NCBI RefSeq assembly: GCF_026413145.1
Contig: NZ_JAOVYZ010000004.1
Location: 31,436-95,435, forward strand
Source of the DNA: Limosilactobacillus kribbianus
GTDB lineage: Bacteria > Bacillota > Bacilli > Lactobacillales > Lactobacillaceae
DNA: 64,000 bases
Direction of reading: 5' to 3'
The stretch's first letter is position 1. Every line of letters begins with the position of its first letter. Under the pieces are notes generated by a model. That model was not told the DNA's origin. It worked only from the letters and a program-made list of their open reading frames with translations, and made no database searches. Below, in pieces: positions 23,060 to 34,600 of this stretch. The position numbers were made by a program, and so were the translations under genes.

Positions 23060-23302
23060 ATGCGGATCGATATCAAGCGTTACTTGGAGGTGCACAATCT
23101 GACAATCTACCAGGTATCGAAACGTTCCGGCTATGGCTACACGACTTTACACAAATCCTTTAACAAACCGCAATCGAGTTCCACATCGCTTAATTTACGC
23201 GATCTGGATGCACTGGCCCGTGCCCAGCACATGGCCATGTGGGAGGTGTTGCGTGAACTTGAAACGCACTATCTGGAACAAGATCGTGATGAGTCGTTGT
23301 AG
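23060..23302 (+). CDS. Small helix-turn-helix-like protein preceding clpL
   Basis: An 80-residue protein resembling a minimal HTH: IKRYLEVHNLTIYQVSKRSG followed by YGYTTLHKSFNKP, the shape of an XRE-type helix pair with a short dimer helix at the end. It starts behind AAGGAAGTG and is 55 bases before clpL, with no terminator between, so the two are probably one unit. A role in controlling clpL is possible but not shown by the sequence. Confidence 0.65.
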   Translation: MRIDIKRYLEVHNLTIYQVSKRSGYGYTTLHKSFNKPQSSSTSLNLRDLDALARAQHMAMWEVLRELETHYLEQDRDESL

Positions 23303-23357
23303 CCACGGCTTTTAATTCTGACTACAAAATAAAAAATTATTAGGGAGGTACTGCATA

Positions 23358-25529
23358 ATGGCTCAAAATCCAATGGATCCATTTAACAGCGATATGAATG
23401 ACATCTTTAACCAATTAATGGGTGGCATGAACGGTTACAATTCTGAGAACCGGCGCTACATGATTAACGGACGTGAAGTTACACCAGAAGAGTTTGCCCA
23501 GTATCGGCGGACCGGTCAGCTGCCTGGTGGTGCAGCACCACAGGCACACCAACCAGGTCAACAGGCGGGTAACGGTAAGGACAGCGTTTTGCAAAAGCTC
23601 GGCCGGAATCTGACTGAAGAGGCCCGGCAAGGCAAGCTTGACCCAGTAATTGGTCGGAACAAAGAAATTCAAGAAACCGCCGAAATTTTAAGTCGGCGCA
23701 CGAAGAACAACCCCGTTCTAGTTGGGGACGCCGGTGTTGGTAAGACGGCCGTTGTCGAAGGTCTGGCTCAGGCAATCGTCAACGGTGATGTCCCGGCACC
23801 AATTAAGGATAAGGAAATCATCAGCATTGATATTTCCGGCCTGGAAGCCGGCACCCAATACCGGGGCAGCTTCGAAGAAAACATGCAAAAACTGATCGAT
23901 GAAGTCAAGAAGGCCGGGAACGTCATCCTGTTCTTCGACGAAATTCACCAGATCATTGGTGCCGGGTCAACCGGCTCCGACAGTGGCTCCAAGGGGATGG
24001 CCGACATCATCAAGCCAGCCCTGTCACGGGGTGAAATTACCGTGATCGGTGCCACGACTCAGGACGAGTACAGAAACACCATCATGAAGGACGCTGCTTT
24101 GGCACGGCGGTTTAACCCAGTCACGGTTAACGCCCCAAGCAAGGCTGCCACGCTGGAAATTCTGAAGGGCATTCGGAGCTTGTACGAACGCCACCACAAT
24201 GTCAAATTGCCTGACGACGTTTTGAAGGCGGCCGTGGACTACTCCGTTCAGTACATGCCGCAGCGGTCCCTGCCGGACAAGGCGATTGACCTGGTCGACA
24301 TGACGGCTGCACACCTGGCAGCTAAGCACCCGGCTCACGATGCAAAGCAGATTGAGGCCGAAATCGAGTCCGAGACGAAGAAGCAAAAGGAAGCAGCGAA
24401 GAAGGAAGACTATAAGGCTGCCCAGGCTGCCAAGGACAAGATTGCTGACTTAAAGAAGCAGCTGAGCCAGAATTCCGAGGACGAGAAGGTCACTGCAACA
24501 CCAGCCGATGTTGCCAATGCCGTTGAACAGATGACGGGCATTCCGGTTTCCAAGATCGGGGCTTCCGACGTTGAGCGGCTGAAAGACATGGACAAGCGAC
24601 TGGAAGGCAAGGTCATCGGCCAGGACGAAGCTGTTGAGGCCGTTGCCCGGGCCATCCGGCGGAACCGGGCCGGCTTTGACGAGGGCGACCAGCCAATCGG
24701 CTCCTTCCTCTTCGTCGGACCAACCGGTGTCGGGAAGACCGAGCTGGCTAAGCAGTTGGCCCTCGACATGTTCGGTTCCAAGAACGACCTGATCCGGCTC
24801 GACATGTCCGAATACTCAGACCGGACCGCCGTTTCCAAGCTGATCGGTGCCACTGCCGGTTACGTTGGCTACGATGACAACTCCAACACCCTGACGGAAA
24901 AGGTACGTCGGCACCCATACTCCATCATCTTGCTGGATGAAATCGAAAAGGCCAACCCACAGGTCATCACGCTCCTGTTGCAAGTGCTCGACGATGGTCG
25001 GCTGACTGACGGTCAGGGGAACACCATTGACTTCAAGAACACGATCATCATTGCCACTTCCAACGCGGGCTACTCCAATGATGCGCCAATCAAGCTCGGG
25101 GATGAAAAGGACGAGGAAGACTTGATCAAGAAGTTGACCAACTACTTCCGTCCAGAATTCCTCAACCGGTTCAACGCCATCGTTGAGTTCCACAGCCTGA
25201 CCAAGGAAGACCTCCAGAAGATCGTTGACCTGATGCTGGCAGACGTTAACAAGACCCTGGCTAAGAAGGACATGGACGTCAAGGTAACGCCAACGGCCAA
25301 GAAGTTCCTGATTGACTCGGGTTACGACAAGGCCATGGGTGCCCGTCCGCTTCGTCGGGTGATCGAACGGGAAATCCGTGACAAGGTCACTGACTACTAC
25401 CTGGATCACCTCGATGCCAAGCACCTGGTTGCCCAGATGCAGGACGGCAAGCTGGTCGTGGTCGATGCCAAGGACGCCGTTGACGATGACAGCAAGGAAT
25501 ACACACCAAAGGATGATAAGGAAGACTAA
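23358..25529 (+). CDS. clpL: ClpL, Hsp100 ATPase/chaperone
   Basis: A 723-residue two-AAA+ Clp ATPase. The short N-terminal region lacks the ClpC/ClpB double-repeat domain and carries a GQQAGNGK linker, as in ClpL. AAA-1 has Walker [14 protein letters not shown] (near residue 120) and Walker [12 protein letters not shown] coiled middle region (about 335-380) is rich in Lys/Glu/Ala. AAA-2 has [13 protein letters not shown] (near 455) and [10 protein letters not shown]. ClpL acts in heat and acid stress as a disaggregase, generally without ClpP. Strong ribosome site, high-expression codons, own terminator. Confidence 0.96.
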   Translation: MAQNPMDPFNSDMNDIFNQLMGGMNGYNSENRRYMINGREVTPEEFAQYRRTGQLPGGAAPQAHQPGQQAGNGKDSVLQKLGRNLTEEARQGKLDPVIGRNKEIQETAEILSRRTKNNPVLVGDAGVGKTAVVEGLAQAIVNGDVPAPIKDKEIISIDISGLEAGTQYRGSFEENMQKLIDEVKKAGNVILFFDEIHQIIGAGSTGSDSGSKGMADIIKPALSRGEITVIGATTQDEYRNTIMKDAALARRFNPVTVNAPSKAATLEILKGIRSLYERHHNVKLPDDVLKAAVDYSVQYMPQRSLPDKAIDLVDMTAAHLAAKHPAHDAKQIEAEIESETKKQKEAAKKEDYKAAQAAKDKIADLKKQLSQNSEDEKVTATPADVANAVEQMTGIPVSKIGASDVERLKDMDKRLEGKVIGQDEAVEAVARAIRRNRAGFDEGDQPIGSFLFVGPTGVGKTELAKQLALDMFGSKNDLIRLDMSEYSDRTAVSKLIGATAGYVGYDDNSNTLTEKVRRHPYSIILLDEIEKANPQVITLLLQVLDDGRLTDGQGNTIDFKNTIIIATSNAGYSNDAPIKLGDEKDEEDLIKKLTNYFRPEFLNRFNAIVEFHSLTKEDLQKIVDLMLADVNKTLAKKDMDVKVTPTAKKFLIDSGYDKAMGARPLRRVIEREIRDKVTDYYLDHLDAKHLVAQMQDGKLVVVDAKDAVDDDSKEYTPKDDKED

Positions 25530-25547
25530 TATCATCTAGTGGACTAA

Positions 25548-25593
25548 AAAACAGCAAAAAGCTGGTCGATTGCGACCGGCTTTTTGCTGTTTT
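25548..25593. terminator. Bidirectional terminator between clpL and the GNAT gene
   Basis: AACAGCAAAAAGC-GGTCG / CGACC-GCTTTTTGCTGTT, flanked by A and T runs. It overlaps the stop codon of the GNAT gene. Confidence 0.85.
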
Positions 25594-26185
25594 AAAGGTG
25601 ATTTTGATCGATGAGCGGCTTCATAAAGTCGTTGGTGACGTGGGTGAGCCGCGGTGCTTTCCTTTCTAGGTTGAGCTCAAAGGCGATCCGGTGGGTGTCG
25701 ATCTGATCGGGCACTTCGACGGTTCCCCGCGCGACAAAACCGAAACTCTTGGCGAGTCCCTGCATGGCCTGATTTTGTTCATGAGTGTCGAGCCGGAAGT
25801 TAGTGATATCCATGCTCAGCCCGACCGTCAACAAGTTGGAAAAGAGCAGCTTGCCCAGGTGCTGCCCCCGGAAGCGATCGCTGATGGCAACCCGGTGGAA
25901 GGTGGCGTAAGGTTGAATTGGCTGGGCCCAGCTGCCGTTTTTGATGACCCGGTAGCTCGGTTCCGGAGTGGTTAGGATGGCGGTGTAGCCGGCCAGCTCC
26001 TGATTGATGACCAGGACCCAGCCAATTTCCCGGGAAATATCTTCGGTGATCATCGTCAGATTGGGATGGCCGTCCTGCCACTGGTGACCGCCGTCCCGCT
26101 TGATGGCGGCCTTGGCCTCGGCAATAATTTGCATGATGGCGGGGCGATCGGCCAGGGTGGCACGGCGGAGATAGACTTGCTGCAT
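25592..26185 (-). CDS. GNAT-family N-acetyltransferase
   Basis: A 197-residue acyl-CoA-dependent acetyltransferase. The acetyl-CoA loop is FHRVAISDRFRGQHLGKLLF (residues about 97-116; motif A R-x-x-G-x-G/H-L), followed by FRLDTHEQNQAMQGLAKSFGF, the motif-B cofactor segment. The start follows AAGGAGA. Substrate unknown. The region encoding ISREIG contains one of three copies of the ATTTCCCGGGAAAT palindrome. Confidence 0.88.
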   Translation of the reverse strand: MQQVYLRRATLADRPAIMQIIAEAKAAIKRDGGHQWQDGHPNLTMITEDISREIGWVLVINQELAGYTAILTTPEPSYRVIKNGSWAQPIQPYATFHRVAISDRFRGQHLGKLLFSNLLTVGLSMDITNFRLDTHEQNQAMQGLAKSFGFVARGTVEVPDQIDTHRIAFELNLERKAPRLTHVTNDFMKPLIDQNHL

Positions 26186-26308
26186 AATTCAGGTCTCCTT
26201 TGCATTTTTATGTCTAAAATAACACAAATTGCCGGTCTTGCTGCTACTAGATTGCCGGTTCGTGCGTTAAAATAGAAGCATGACTACAGAAAAAAGGAGG
26301 GGACTGCG

Positions 26309-27775
26309 ATGGCGTTAACCTGGGCGATTGTGCGCTGGATCTTGCTATTAATCATCGTTTTAAACGAGGTTTTGGCAATCTATACTGTTTTTCGTGAAAA
26401 GCGGGACATTGCCGCCACCTGGGCCTGGCTGCTGGTGTTGACTTTGATTCCGGTGCTGGGCTTCATTCTCTACGCCTTCCTCGGTCGAAAGCTGCCCCAC
26501 CGGCGGTTGAACCTGATGAAGACGCAGACCCAGCTGAAGCTGCAGGAGGCAATTGACCGCCAAAAACAGCAGTTTATCAACATGCCTAAGCCGCGTCACC
26601 AGGTCACCCAGATCTACCGACGAACGATCATGCTCTTTCAAAACATTGACGATTCGTTTTTGAGCCGCCATAACCATGTCGAGATTTTCACGACGGGAAA
26701 CGATCTTTTTCAACGGATGTTTGACGAAATCGCTGCCGCCACGAAGAGCATTCACATCGAGTTCTACTCCATTTATAACGACCGGATTGGCAACCAGCTG
26801 CGGACCCTTTTAGAGCGGAAGGCCAGCGAAGGCGTCGAGGTCCGGGTGCTGTACGATTCCTGGGGGTCAATGGGGGTTCATCCGAGCTTCTATGACGGCC
26901 TGCGAGAACAGGGGGGCTTTGCGGAGCCATTCCTCTTATCGCGCAGCAACCTCTTTGACTTTCGGTTGAACTACCGGGATCACCGGAAGATCGTAGTGCT
27001 TGATGGCAAGATTGGCTACGTCGGTGGTTTCAACGTCGGCGACCAGTACCTGGGGCGTTTCGAGAAGTTTGGCAACTGGCGGGATACCCACCTGCGCATC
27101 GTTGGCGGCGGGGTTTATGGCCTGCAGCGACGGTTCATCAGTGACTGGAATGCCTCGGCTGCCAAACCAGAAGAGAAGTTGGAGCACTACCGCAGCTACT
27201 TTCCAGAGATTAAGGTGCGCCACGGCAGCACGGCCCTGCAGGTAGTTACCAACGGACCCGAATCGGAGATGGAGAAGATCAAGTTGGGGTATCTGCGGCT
27301 AATTAACGCTGCTCAGGATCATATCTGGATTCAAACGCCCTACCTGATCCCAGACGATAGCGTCCTTGATGCCTTGCGGGTCGCCGCCCATTCCGGCGTT
27401 GATGTTCGGATCATGATCCCTTGCAAGCCGGACCACCCCTTTGTTTATCGGGCCACGCAGTACTATGCGCACGCCTTGGCGGGGGAAGGGGTAACCATCT
27501 ATACCTACCAGAACGGCTTTCTGCATGCGAAGACAATGACGGTGGATGGCCGGATGGCTTCCGTCGGTTCGGCCAACATGGACATTCGCAGCTTCAAGCT
27601 CAACTTCGAAATCAACACCTTCATCTATGACGCCGTGACTACCGACCAGCTCGAACAGATCTTTGTCAACGATATCCGGGACTGCCGGGTGATGACGAGC
27701 GAACGCTTTGACCAGCAATCCCGTTGGCTGCACTTCAAGCAGCGCTTTTCACGGCTATTGTCACCGATTTTATAA
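26309..27775 (+). CDS. cls: Cardiolipin synthase
   Basis: A 488-residue membrane enzyme that condenses two phosphatidylglycerols to cardiolipin and glycerol. Two N-terminal TM helices (about residues 5-25 and 35-55, the PLDc_N region) precede two phospholipase-D HKD motifs: HRKIVVLDGKIGYVGG (about 222) and HAKTMTVDGRMASVGSAN (about 403). Length and layout match bacterial Cls. The start follows AGGAGGGG, and a terminator follows the stop. Confidence 0.96.
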   Translation: MALTWAIVRWILLLIIVLNEVLAIYTVFREKRDIAATWAWLLVLTLIPVLGFILYAFLGRKLPHRRLNLMKTQTQLKLQEAIDRQKQQFINMPKPRHQVTQIYRRTIMLFQNIDDSFLSRHNHVEIFTTGNDLFQRMFDEIAAATKSIHIEFYSIYNDRIGNQLRTLLERKASEGVEVRVLYDSWGSMGVHPSFYDGLREQGGFAEPFLLSRSNLFDFRLNYRDHRKIVVLDGKIGYVGGFNVGDQYLGRFEKFGNWRDTHLRIVGGGVYGLQRRFISDWNASAAKPEEKLEHYRSYFPEIKVRHGSTALQVVTNGPESEMEKIKLGYLRLINAAQDHIWIQTPYLIPDDSVLDALRVAAHSGVDVRIMIPCKPDHPFVYRATQYYAHALAGEGVTIYTYQNGFLHAKTMTVDGRMASVGSANMDIRSFKLNFEINTFIYDAVTTDQLEQIFVNDIRDCRVMTSERFDQQSRWLHFKQRFSRLLSPIL

Positions 27776-27803
27776 GGCTGGAGAGATTGCTCCGGCTTTT
27801 TTT
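27776..27803 (+). terminator. Terminator after cls
   Basis: GGCTGGAG / CTCCGGC stem, loop AGATTG, then seven T. Confidence 0.85.
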
Positions 27804-27809
27804 GTTCGG

Positions 27810-27839
27810 TTGCCAGAACATTTGTTCGTATGATAGAAT
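27810..27839 (+). promoter_or_regulatory. rexBA promoter containing a LexA-like SOS box
   Basis: TTGCCA (27810-27815) and TAGAAT (27834-27839, TGA extension) are 18 apart. Between them AGAACATTTGTTCG (27815-27828) matches the Gram-positive LexA/DinR consensus CGAACRNRYGTTCG at 12 of 14 positions. SOS control of rexBA is inferred. Confidence 0.6.
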
Positions 27840-27874
27840 TGATTTATCAATCATCAGTGAAAGGACGCGACGAA

Positions 27875-30800
27875 ATGGGGAGCCTAGGATTTGTTTTGGG
27901 AACGGCCGCCGTTGATCACCAGCAGGTCTTGATCGATCAGCTGGTCGATCAATTGCGGACCGCACCGATAGAGGATACTTTTTTCTATATTGTGCCGAAT
28001 CACATTAAATTTGAGACTGAAATCCACGTCTTAGAGGGCTTGCGCGCACGCCAGGGAAAAACGGATCAGGAACGGTTTGCAGCTAATCGTGTCCAGGTCC
28101 TTTCCTTCAGTCGGCTGGCCTGGTACCTTCTCCGCGACACGCCGCTCTTTCGCCGCACCCGTCTGTCTAAGGTCGGTATGGCAATGCTGACAACCAAAAT
28201 CCTCCAGGAACACCGGGATGAATTGAGCCTTTACGCCAGCGAAATTCGCCAGGCCGGCTTTGTCCAAAAGCTGACGGACCAATTAGAAGAGCTGCAAGCC
28301 GCCAATATTACGGCGGATGATTTTGCCACGATTGTCCAGCGAGCTGGGGCAGATCCGGCGATCAAGGCCAATCCCGCCTGGCTGGCCAAGATGCATGACG
28401 TAGCCCTGATTTACCGCACCTATGAGGAACGCCTGCAGAAACATTTCCTGGGAAATAATGAACTCTACCAACAGCTGGCCCAGTACTTCTACCAGGAGTC
28501 GGCCAGTCAACACATGCACTTTTTCATCGATCGCTTTGCCCAGTTCACGGCCGGGGAGCAGCAGATCGTTGATGCTATCGTGCTCAACGCCGCGACGACC
28601 ACTGTTTCACTGACTCTGGACCGGGGCTATCCCGACCAGCGCCATCCGTCTCCTTTTGAGCTGCCGGGAAAGAACGATCTTTTCTATAATTCGGCGATGC
28701 AGTACCACCGCTTATGGAAATTTGCCCAGGCCCACCCGCAGGATGTTCGTCTGCTGGACAACGTGGTTTATGCGCAGCGCCCGCGAGTGAGTACGGACTT
28801 GCAGGAGTTTGACCACTTCTTCCGCCGGTACGCCGCCGAGCCGATCGACCTCAGTGCTGGCCACCCGCTCGTCGTGACCGACAGCATCCAGGTTCAATCG
28901 GTTCCCAACCGGCTGGCCGAATTGGAGAACGTGGCGACCCAGATCCACCAGCTTGTTGCCACCGGCCACTACCGCTACCGGGACTTTCTGGTGCTTAGCC
29001 GGCACTTGGATGGCTACCAGACGATGATTGCTCCCGTCTTCCATGCTCATCAGATTCCGTTCTTTAACGATCACGAGCGGCGGATGGATAATCACCCGCT
29101 GGTCGTCTTGCTAGCAACCCTGTTCAAGATCCCGCTTCACGGCTACAAGACGGCCGACATCATTCAGTTGCTTAAGACCTGGCTGCTCTTGCCGCCGGCT
29201 GTCGACCAGGCCCAGCTGACCGAAGCAGTGTTTACGACCGAGAATTGGTGCCTAAAGCAGGCAATTGAGGGTAAGCACGCCTGGACGACGCGGGACCCGC
29301 AGGAGATTGCCGAATTGTGGCAGGTCAAGGGAACCGACACGACGGCACCAAACTACCAAAATTCTCGTCAAAAACGGGTCAATGATCAGCTAAGCCTGAT
29401 TCGCAATTTTGTGGGCCAGACCCTAGTTCCGTTCTTCGATGACTTAAAGCGGGTCCAGACCGGTCGGGAATTGGCGACCAAGCTCTACCAATTCTTGGCG
29501 AATAACGGCGTGACCGACCGCCTTCACGATTGGCAGCAATACCAGGTCGACCAGACCGGCGACCTCGACCTTGCCCGTCAGCCTCAACAGGTCTGGGCGA
29601 CCTTCTGTCAGATTCTGCAGGAATACGTGACGATCCTTGGTGATGCTCAGGTGGGGGACTCCAGTCGCGAGAAATTGCTGACAAACTTCAATGATCTTCT
29701 CCAGGCCGGGTTTGCCGCGGCCCAGTACTCCCAGATTCCCGCTACCCTGGACCAGGTCGTGATTTCGGAAACCGGGATCGTCCAAAGTCAGAGTCGCCGC
29801 CTGGTCTTCGTGATCGGGGCCACGGACGACGTTATGCCGGAGGTTCACGATGACGAGGGCCTGCTGACGGATAACGACAAGGATATTCTGAGCCAGTACC
29901 TCGACCAGGACTATCAATATCTGCCCGCTACCAGCAGTGATCAGTTGGCCGACGAGCCGTTCCTTCACTACCAGGGCTTCATGGCGGCGCAAGAGCGGTT
30001 GGTCCTTTCCGCGCCGCAATTTGGTGATGAGGATAAGGAGTTGCAGATGTCACCGTACCTCCGGGATCTTGCCACCTACTTCCAAATGCGAATTGACGTC
30101 GTTCCGCTGGCCACCAGTCCGGTCGGTCAGCAGTCCGCTGCGCGCTTTGTCAGCACGCCGCTGGCGACCACCAGCCAGTTGATCCAGGTGATGCGCCAGC
30201 TCGATGACGACCAGGGGATCCAAGGCGGGCACCGTCCACAGCTGCCGCGTGGCTGGCGCCAGGTTGCGGCGGTCTTGAACCAGCTTGCCAAGCAGGACCA
30301 GGACCTGGCGGAGCGCTTTGCAGTAATCCATCGTGGTTTTGCCTACCATAACCAGACGAAAAACATCAGCACCGAGATGGCACAGGTGCTCTATCTGCAT
30401 ACGGCTGAAGACAGCGATGAACAGATCCTCTATGCCTCGATTTCGCAGCTCCAGGATTTCTACATTAACCAGTACGAATACTTCCTGAAGTACGGCCTGC
30501 GATTGAAGAAACGGGACGAATTGGCGATGTCTACCGACCGGATCGGGACCTACTTTCACCGGGCAATGGAAGTCTTTGTCAACCTGGTTCGGCAATCTGA
30601 CTTCAGTTTTGCGGATCTCAGTCGGGCCGATCACCAGGACGCCCTGAATCGCTTTATCGGGCAGGCACTGGACGCGGCCGATCAGCTCCAGCCGGAACTG
30701 CTGCGGCTGGTGGGAGCCTCGGCTCAGGCGCGCTTTCAGTACCAGCAGCTCACCACGATTGTCAAAACAATGCTGAAGACGCTCTGCCAGCAGGCAGCCA

Positions 30801-31639
30801 ACGCTCACTTTGTTCCCCGGGCGACTGAGGTTCAGTTCGGACGGATTGGCGGTCAGGACAAGGCGGAATTTGCGGCACTTGACTACCCGCTCGACTCCCG
30901 GAATCACATCCATCTGCGGGGCCGGATCGACCGGGTGGACCAGATTAACGTTGGTGACGAGAAGTACCTGACGGTGGTGGATTACAAGTCTGGGGACCGC
31001 ACCTTTGACCTCACGGCGGCCTACTATGGGATCTCCCTCCAGCTTTTGACCTACCTGAGCGGGCTCTCGGCCAACCTCCAGAAACTCGGCCTGGAGTCGG
31101 CCGACCTTGCCGGCGCACTTTACCTGCACCTGAATAATCCAACGATTAAGGCGAGTGAGCTTGCGAACGTGGCCCCGTTACACGTGAAACAACGGTTGAC
31201 GGAGCTGCGAATGAAGGCCCACAAGTACAAGGGAATTCTGCTGAATGATCCTGCCCTGCTGGCCAATCTAGCCGAAAAGGGCAAGGCAGATCTGGTCTAC
31301 CCACTCAGCCGGGACCTGAAACCGGGCAAGGGCGCCTTATTGGCAACGCCGGAGCAACTTCACTGGCTGCAAGACAATAACCGCCGCCTGATTGTTGAAG
31401 CCGGCCAGGCCATCCTCAGCGGTCAGCTGAAGCTCAATCCGTACCGCTTGATCGACGGCAGTAACCGCCAGACCGGCCTAGATTATTCCGACTACCTTGA
31501 CATTTACCAATTTGACAACATGCTGGACCAGGGCCTATACCACGCCCTGGATGCGCGAATTGCCAAGGAAAAATTTGATGCTGTCCAGCACCCGGATGAA
31601 GACCACAAAGACGAAAATGAAAAGGGGGATCAGCACTAA
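27875..31639 (+). CDS. rexB: RexB (AddB-type) subunit of the ATP-dependent exonuclease/helicase
   Basis: A 1254-residue subunit of the RexAB (AddAB) complex that processes double-strand breaks for RecA-mediated repair. The N-terminal helicase-like region has a degenerate P-loop (GTAAVDHQQ). The C-terminal RecB-type nuclease core is visible as [14 protein letters not shown] near residue 1040. The four cysteines that bind an Fe-S cluster in Bacillus AddB are not visible at the nuclease domain ([13 protein letters not shown] and the last 60 residues lack Cys), as in the streptococcal RexB type. The start at 27875 follows AAAGGAC. The stop overlaps the rexA ATG (TAATG). Confidence 0.93.
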   Translation: MGSLGFVLGTAAVDHQQVLIDQLVDQLRTAPIEDTFFYIVPNHIKFETEIHVLEGLRARQGKTDQERFAANRVQVLSFSRLAWYLLRDTPLFRRTRLSKVGMAMLTTKILQEHRDELSLYASEIRQAGFVQKLTDQLEELQAANITADDFATIVQRAGADPAIKANPAWLAKMHDVALIYRTYEERLQKHFLGNNELYQQLAQYFYQESASQHMHFFIDRFAQFTAGEQQIVDAIVLNAATTTVSLTLDRGYPDQRHPSPFELPGKNDLFYNSAMQYHRLWKFAQAHPQDVRLLDNVVYAQRPRVSTDLQEFDHFFRRYAAEPIDLSAGHPLVVTDSIQVQSVPNRLAELENVATQIHQLVATGHYRYRDFLVLSRHLDGYQTMIAPVFHAHQIPFFNDHERRMDNHPLVVLLATLFKIPLHGYKTADIIQLLKTWLLLPPAVDQAQLTEAVFTTENWCLKQAIEGKHAWTTRDPQEIAELWQVKGTDTTAPNYQNSRQKRVNDQLSLIRNFVGQTLVPFFDDLKRVQTGRELATKLYQFLANNGVTDRLHDWQQYQVDQTGDLDLARQPQQVWATFCQILQEYVTILGDAQVGDSSREKLLTNFNDLLQAGFAAAQYSQIPATLDQVVISETGIVQSQSRRLVFVIGATDDVMPEVHDDEGLLTDNDKDILSQYLDQDYQYLPATSSDQLADEPFLHYQGFMAAQERLVLSAPQFGDEDKELQMSPYLRDLATYFQMRIDVVPLATSPVGQQSAARFVSTPLATTSQLIQVMRQLDDDQGIQGGHRPQLPRGWRQVAAVLNQLAKQDQDLAERFAVIHRGFAYHNQTKNISTEMAQVLYLHTAEDSDEQILYASISQLQDFYINQYEYFLKYGLRLKKRDELAMSTDRIGTYFHRAMEVFVNLVRQSDFSFADLSRADHQDALNRFIGQALDAADQLQPELLRLVGASAQARFQYQQLTTIVKTMLKTLCQQAANAHFVPRATEVQFGRIGGQDKAEFAALDYPLDSRNHIHLRGRIDRVDQINVGDEKYLTVVDYKSGDRTFDLTAAYYGISLQLLTYLSGLSANLQKLGLESADLAGALYLHLNNPTIKASELANVAPLHVKQRLTELRMKAHKYKGILLNDPALLANLAEKGKADLVYPLSRDLKPGKGALLATPEQLHWLQDNNRRLIVEAGQAILSGQLKLNPYRLIDGSNRQTGLDYSDYLDIYQFDNMLDQGLYHALDARIAKEKFDAVQHPDEDHKDENEKGDQH

Positions 31640-34600
31640 TGGCAACATTTCAACCCACCGCCGCCCAGGCTCGGGCAATCGATGACCGGGGAAAGAACAT
31701 CCTGGTTTCGGCCTCGGCCGGCTCCGGCAAGACCGCCGTCCTGGTTAACCGGGTGATTAAATTGCTGAAGGAAGGACAGAGCATCGACCGGATGTTGCTG
31801 GTAACCTTTACCGATGCGGCGGCTAAAAACATGCGGGATAAAATTCGCCAGGCTCTGCAGAAAATCGCCCAGGATCCTAGTCAACCAAAAGCGCTGCGGG
31901 ACCGAATGGTCAAGCAGCTGAATCTCCTGGCTGCTGCCGACATCAGCACGATCCATGCCTTTTGCCTGCGCCTAATCAAGCGCTACTATTACCTAATCGA
32001 TCTTGATCCGCAGTTTCGCCTGTTGACCGACGATACCGAACGGTTGCTGCTGGAAGAGGAGGTTTGGCAAGAAGTCAGCGAGCGTTTCTATGCCGATGCG
32101 GATACAGTCAGTGACACTACAGCTTCGTTTCGCCAGTTGGTGCTGAACTTTTCCAGTGACCGGGACGACCAGGGACTCGACGACCTGGTCCTGCGCCTAT
32201 ACGACGTTGCTAACGCCCAGGCTCAGCCGGAAGAATGGTTGGCAAGGCTGCCAGAGAGCTATGACCTCGGTGACTCGGCCCTGCTGAAATCCAAATTTTA
32301 CCAACAGCAGCTGAAGCCGGTGCTGGTGGAGCACTTGCAACAGTTTCAACGCGATGATGACGAGGCGATTCGCCGCGCCCAGGATACCGGCTTGGACAAG
32401 GATGCGACAACCCTGGGCCTTGATCGGGCCGCCTTTCAGCAGCTGATTGATTCATTGAATGGCGAGCGTGCCAACAATGTTGCCGCGGCCCTTCAACAGG
32501 TGCAGTTTGGCGCCTTCCGCGGCAAGCCCAAGGACGATGCCGATCAGCTGGCGGTTTACAACGAGTTAAAGGACCAACGAACGGCACTGAAGAAGGAGTG
32601 GACGAGCCTGGTAAAGGACTACCTCGGTGAACCGCTGGCGGCTGACCGGCTGGTTGACCGGGTTAGCGAAATTCAAACCCGGTTTGGTGAATTGACGGCC
32701 CGGGCTGAAGAGGCGGGCTTGTCCACGACCCAGCAGACCCTGGCCACCGATCAACGACAGCTGCAGCTGGTCCTGAATCTCTTTGAACCGGTGACCTGGA
32801 ACTCGCTGCGGCTAGCTTTTCAGAACCTGCGCTTTGAGACGATGCCCCGCCTACCTAAGGCGGCGGCCGATTCCAAACAGGATCACGCTGCGATCAAAGC
32901 CAGCCGAGACACGGTCAAGAAGCAGTTTGCTAAACTCACCGAGCAGTTTTTTGCTTACGACGAACAGCAGCTGCGGAATATTTCCAACCATGCCCAGGCA
33001 CTGCTAAAAAAGCTCAGCCTGGTCACCCGAGATTTTCTTCACCAGTACCAGCAGACTAAGCTCAACCGTCACGTCCTCGAGTTCAGTGACCTGGAGCACT
33101 ACGCCTACCAAATTCTGACCCCGGACAAGGATGACGCAGACTGGCAGGCCCTGGTGCAGAATCTCCAGCAGCACTACCAGGCGATCATGATCGACGAGTA
33201 CCAGGACACCAATCAGCTGCAGGAAAGCATCCTGATGCACCTGGCCCGGCCCGGCGCCCACAGCCTCTTCATGGTGGGGGATGTTAAGCAGTCCATCTAC
33301 CGCTTCCGGGAGGCTGATCCCTCGCTCTTCCTCGGCAAGTATCGCCGCTACCGGCAGTCGGCGGGGGACGAGGCGATTGTTCTGGGCGAGAATTTCCGCT
33401 CGATGAAAAACGTCACCGACTTTACCAACCTGCTCTTTGGCCAATTGATGGATCCGGAGGTCGGGGAGATCGCCTACGATCAGGACGCGGAGCTCAAATA
33501 CGCAGCCCACTACTATGATGATCCGCAAAACGCGGTCCAGCCGGTCGAGGTCCTGCTCTACGATGCCAACGCCACCAGTCAAAAGGAGCAGGCCAAAAAA
33601 CAACCGGAAGATCAATCGGCCGCCCACGAAGACGACAAGCTAGTGGGTGAATTTCGAATGGTGGGGGCCAAAATTCAGCAACTGGTCGAAGGACACCAGC
33701 AGATTTATGATCCGGACCATCAACGGATGCGTGACATCCAATATGGTGATATCGTCCTGCTGGAGCGGACCAAAAACAATAACAACACGCTGATGGAGGA
33801 ATTTAGCAAGCTTGGTATCCCGCTGACCGTTCACGATGTTGAGAGCTATTTTCAGGCTACCGAAGTCCGGGTGATGCTGTCCCTGCTGAAAATCATTGAC
33901 AATCCTCACCAGGATATTCCGCTGGTGGCGGTCCTGCGCTCGCCAATTGTCGGCCTGAGCAACCAGGAGCTGGCCTTCATCCGCCTACAGAACCGGGCGG
34001 CGGATTACTATACTGCCCTGCAGACCTTCATGGCCACCTATGCCGCCCACCACAAGCTGCGTCCGTACAAGAAGGCCGACCAGCTGCTGGCGCCGGCGGA
34101 TCAAAAGAAGCTTTACCAGAAAATGACGAGTTTCCTGCACCAGCTTGAGGAATTTCGCCAAACGTCCCGGCAGCAAACCCTGGTGGATTTGATCTGGCAG
34201 GTCTACGAGGAGACCGGCTATCTGGACTACGTGGGGGCCATGCGCGGGGGCCAGCAGCGCCAGGCCAACCTGCACGCCCTCTACCAGCGGGCCCACGACT
34301 ACGAGCAGACTAGTTTCAAGGGTCTTTACCAGTTCATCCGCTTCATCGAAAAGATGCAGGAGCACGACAAGGACCTGGGAGTGGCCCCAACGCAGTTAAC
34401 CGCCAACACGGTCAACGTGATGACAATCCACGGCAGCAAGGGGCTCCAGTTCCCGATCGTCTTCCTGATTGACGCTACCCACGGTTTTAACAACGGAATC
34501 AAGCGGGCCAATGCGGTCGTCGACGCCAAGGCGGGGATGGGCATTCGCTGGATGGACGCCGACCGGGTCGTCTACGATACTCCCCAGCGCCAGGTCGCCC

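Noticed and set aside
24816..25535. A 239-codon minus-strand frame under clpL
   Set aside because: Antisense to conserved AAA-2 motifs of clpL, with no promoter or ribosome site. A codon-bias shadow.
30050..31129. A 359-codon minus-strand frame under rexB
   Set aside because: Complementary to the conserved nuclease domain of rexB and without initiation signals.
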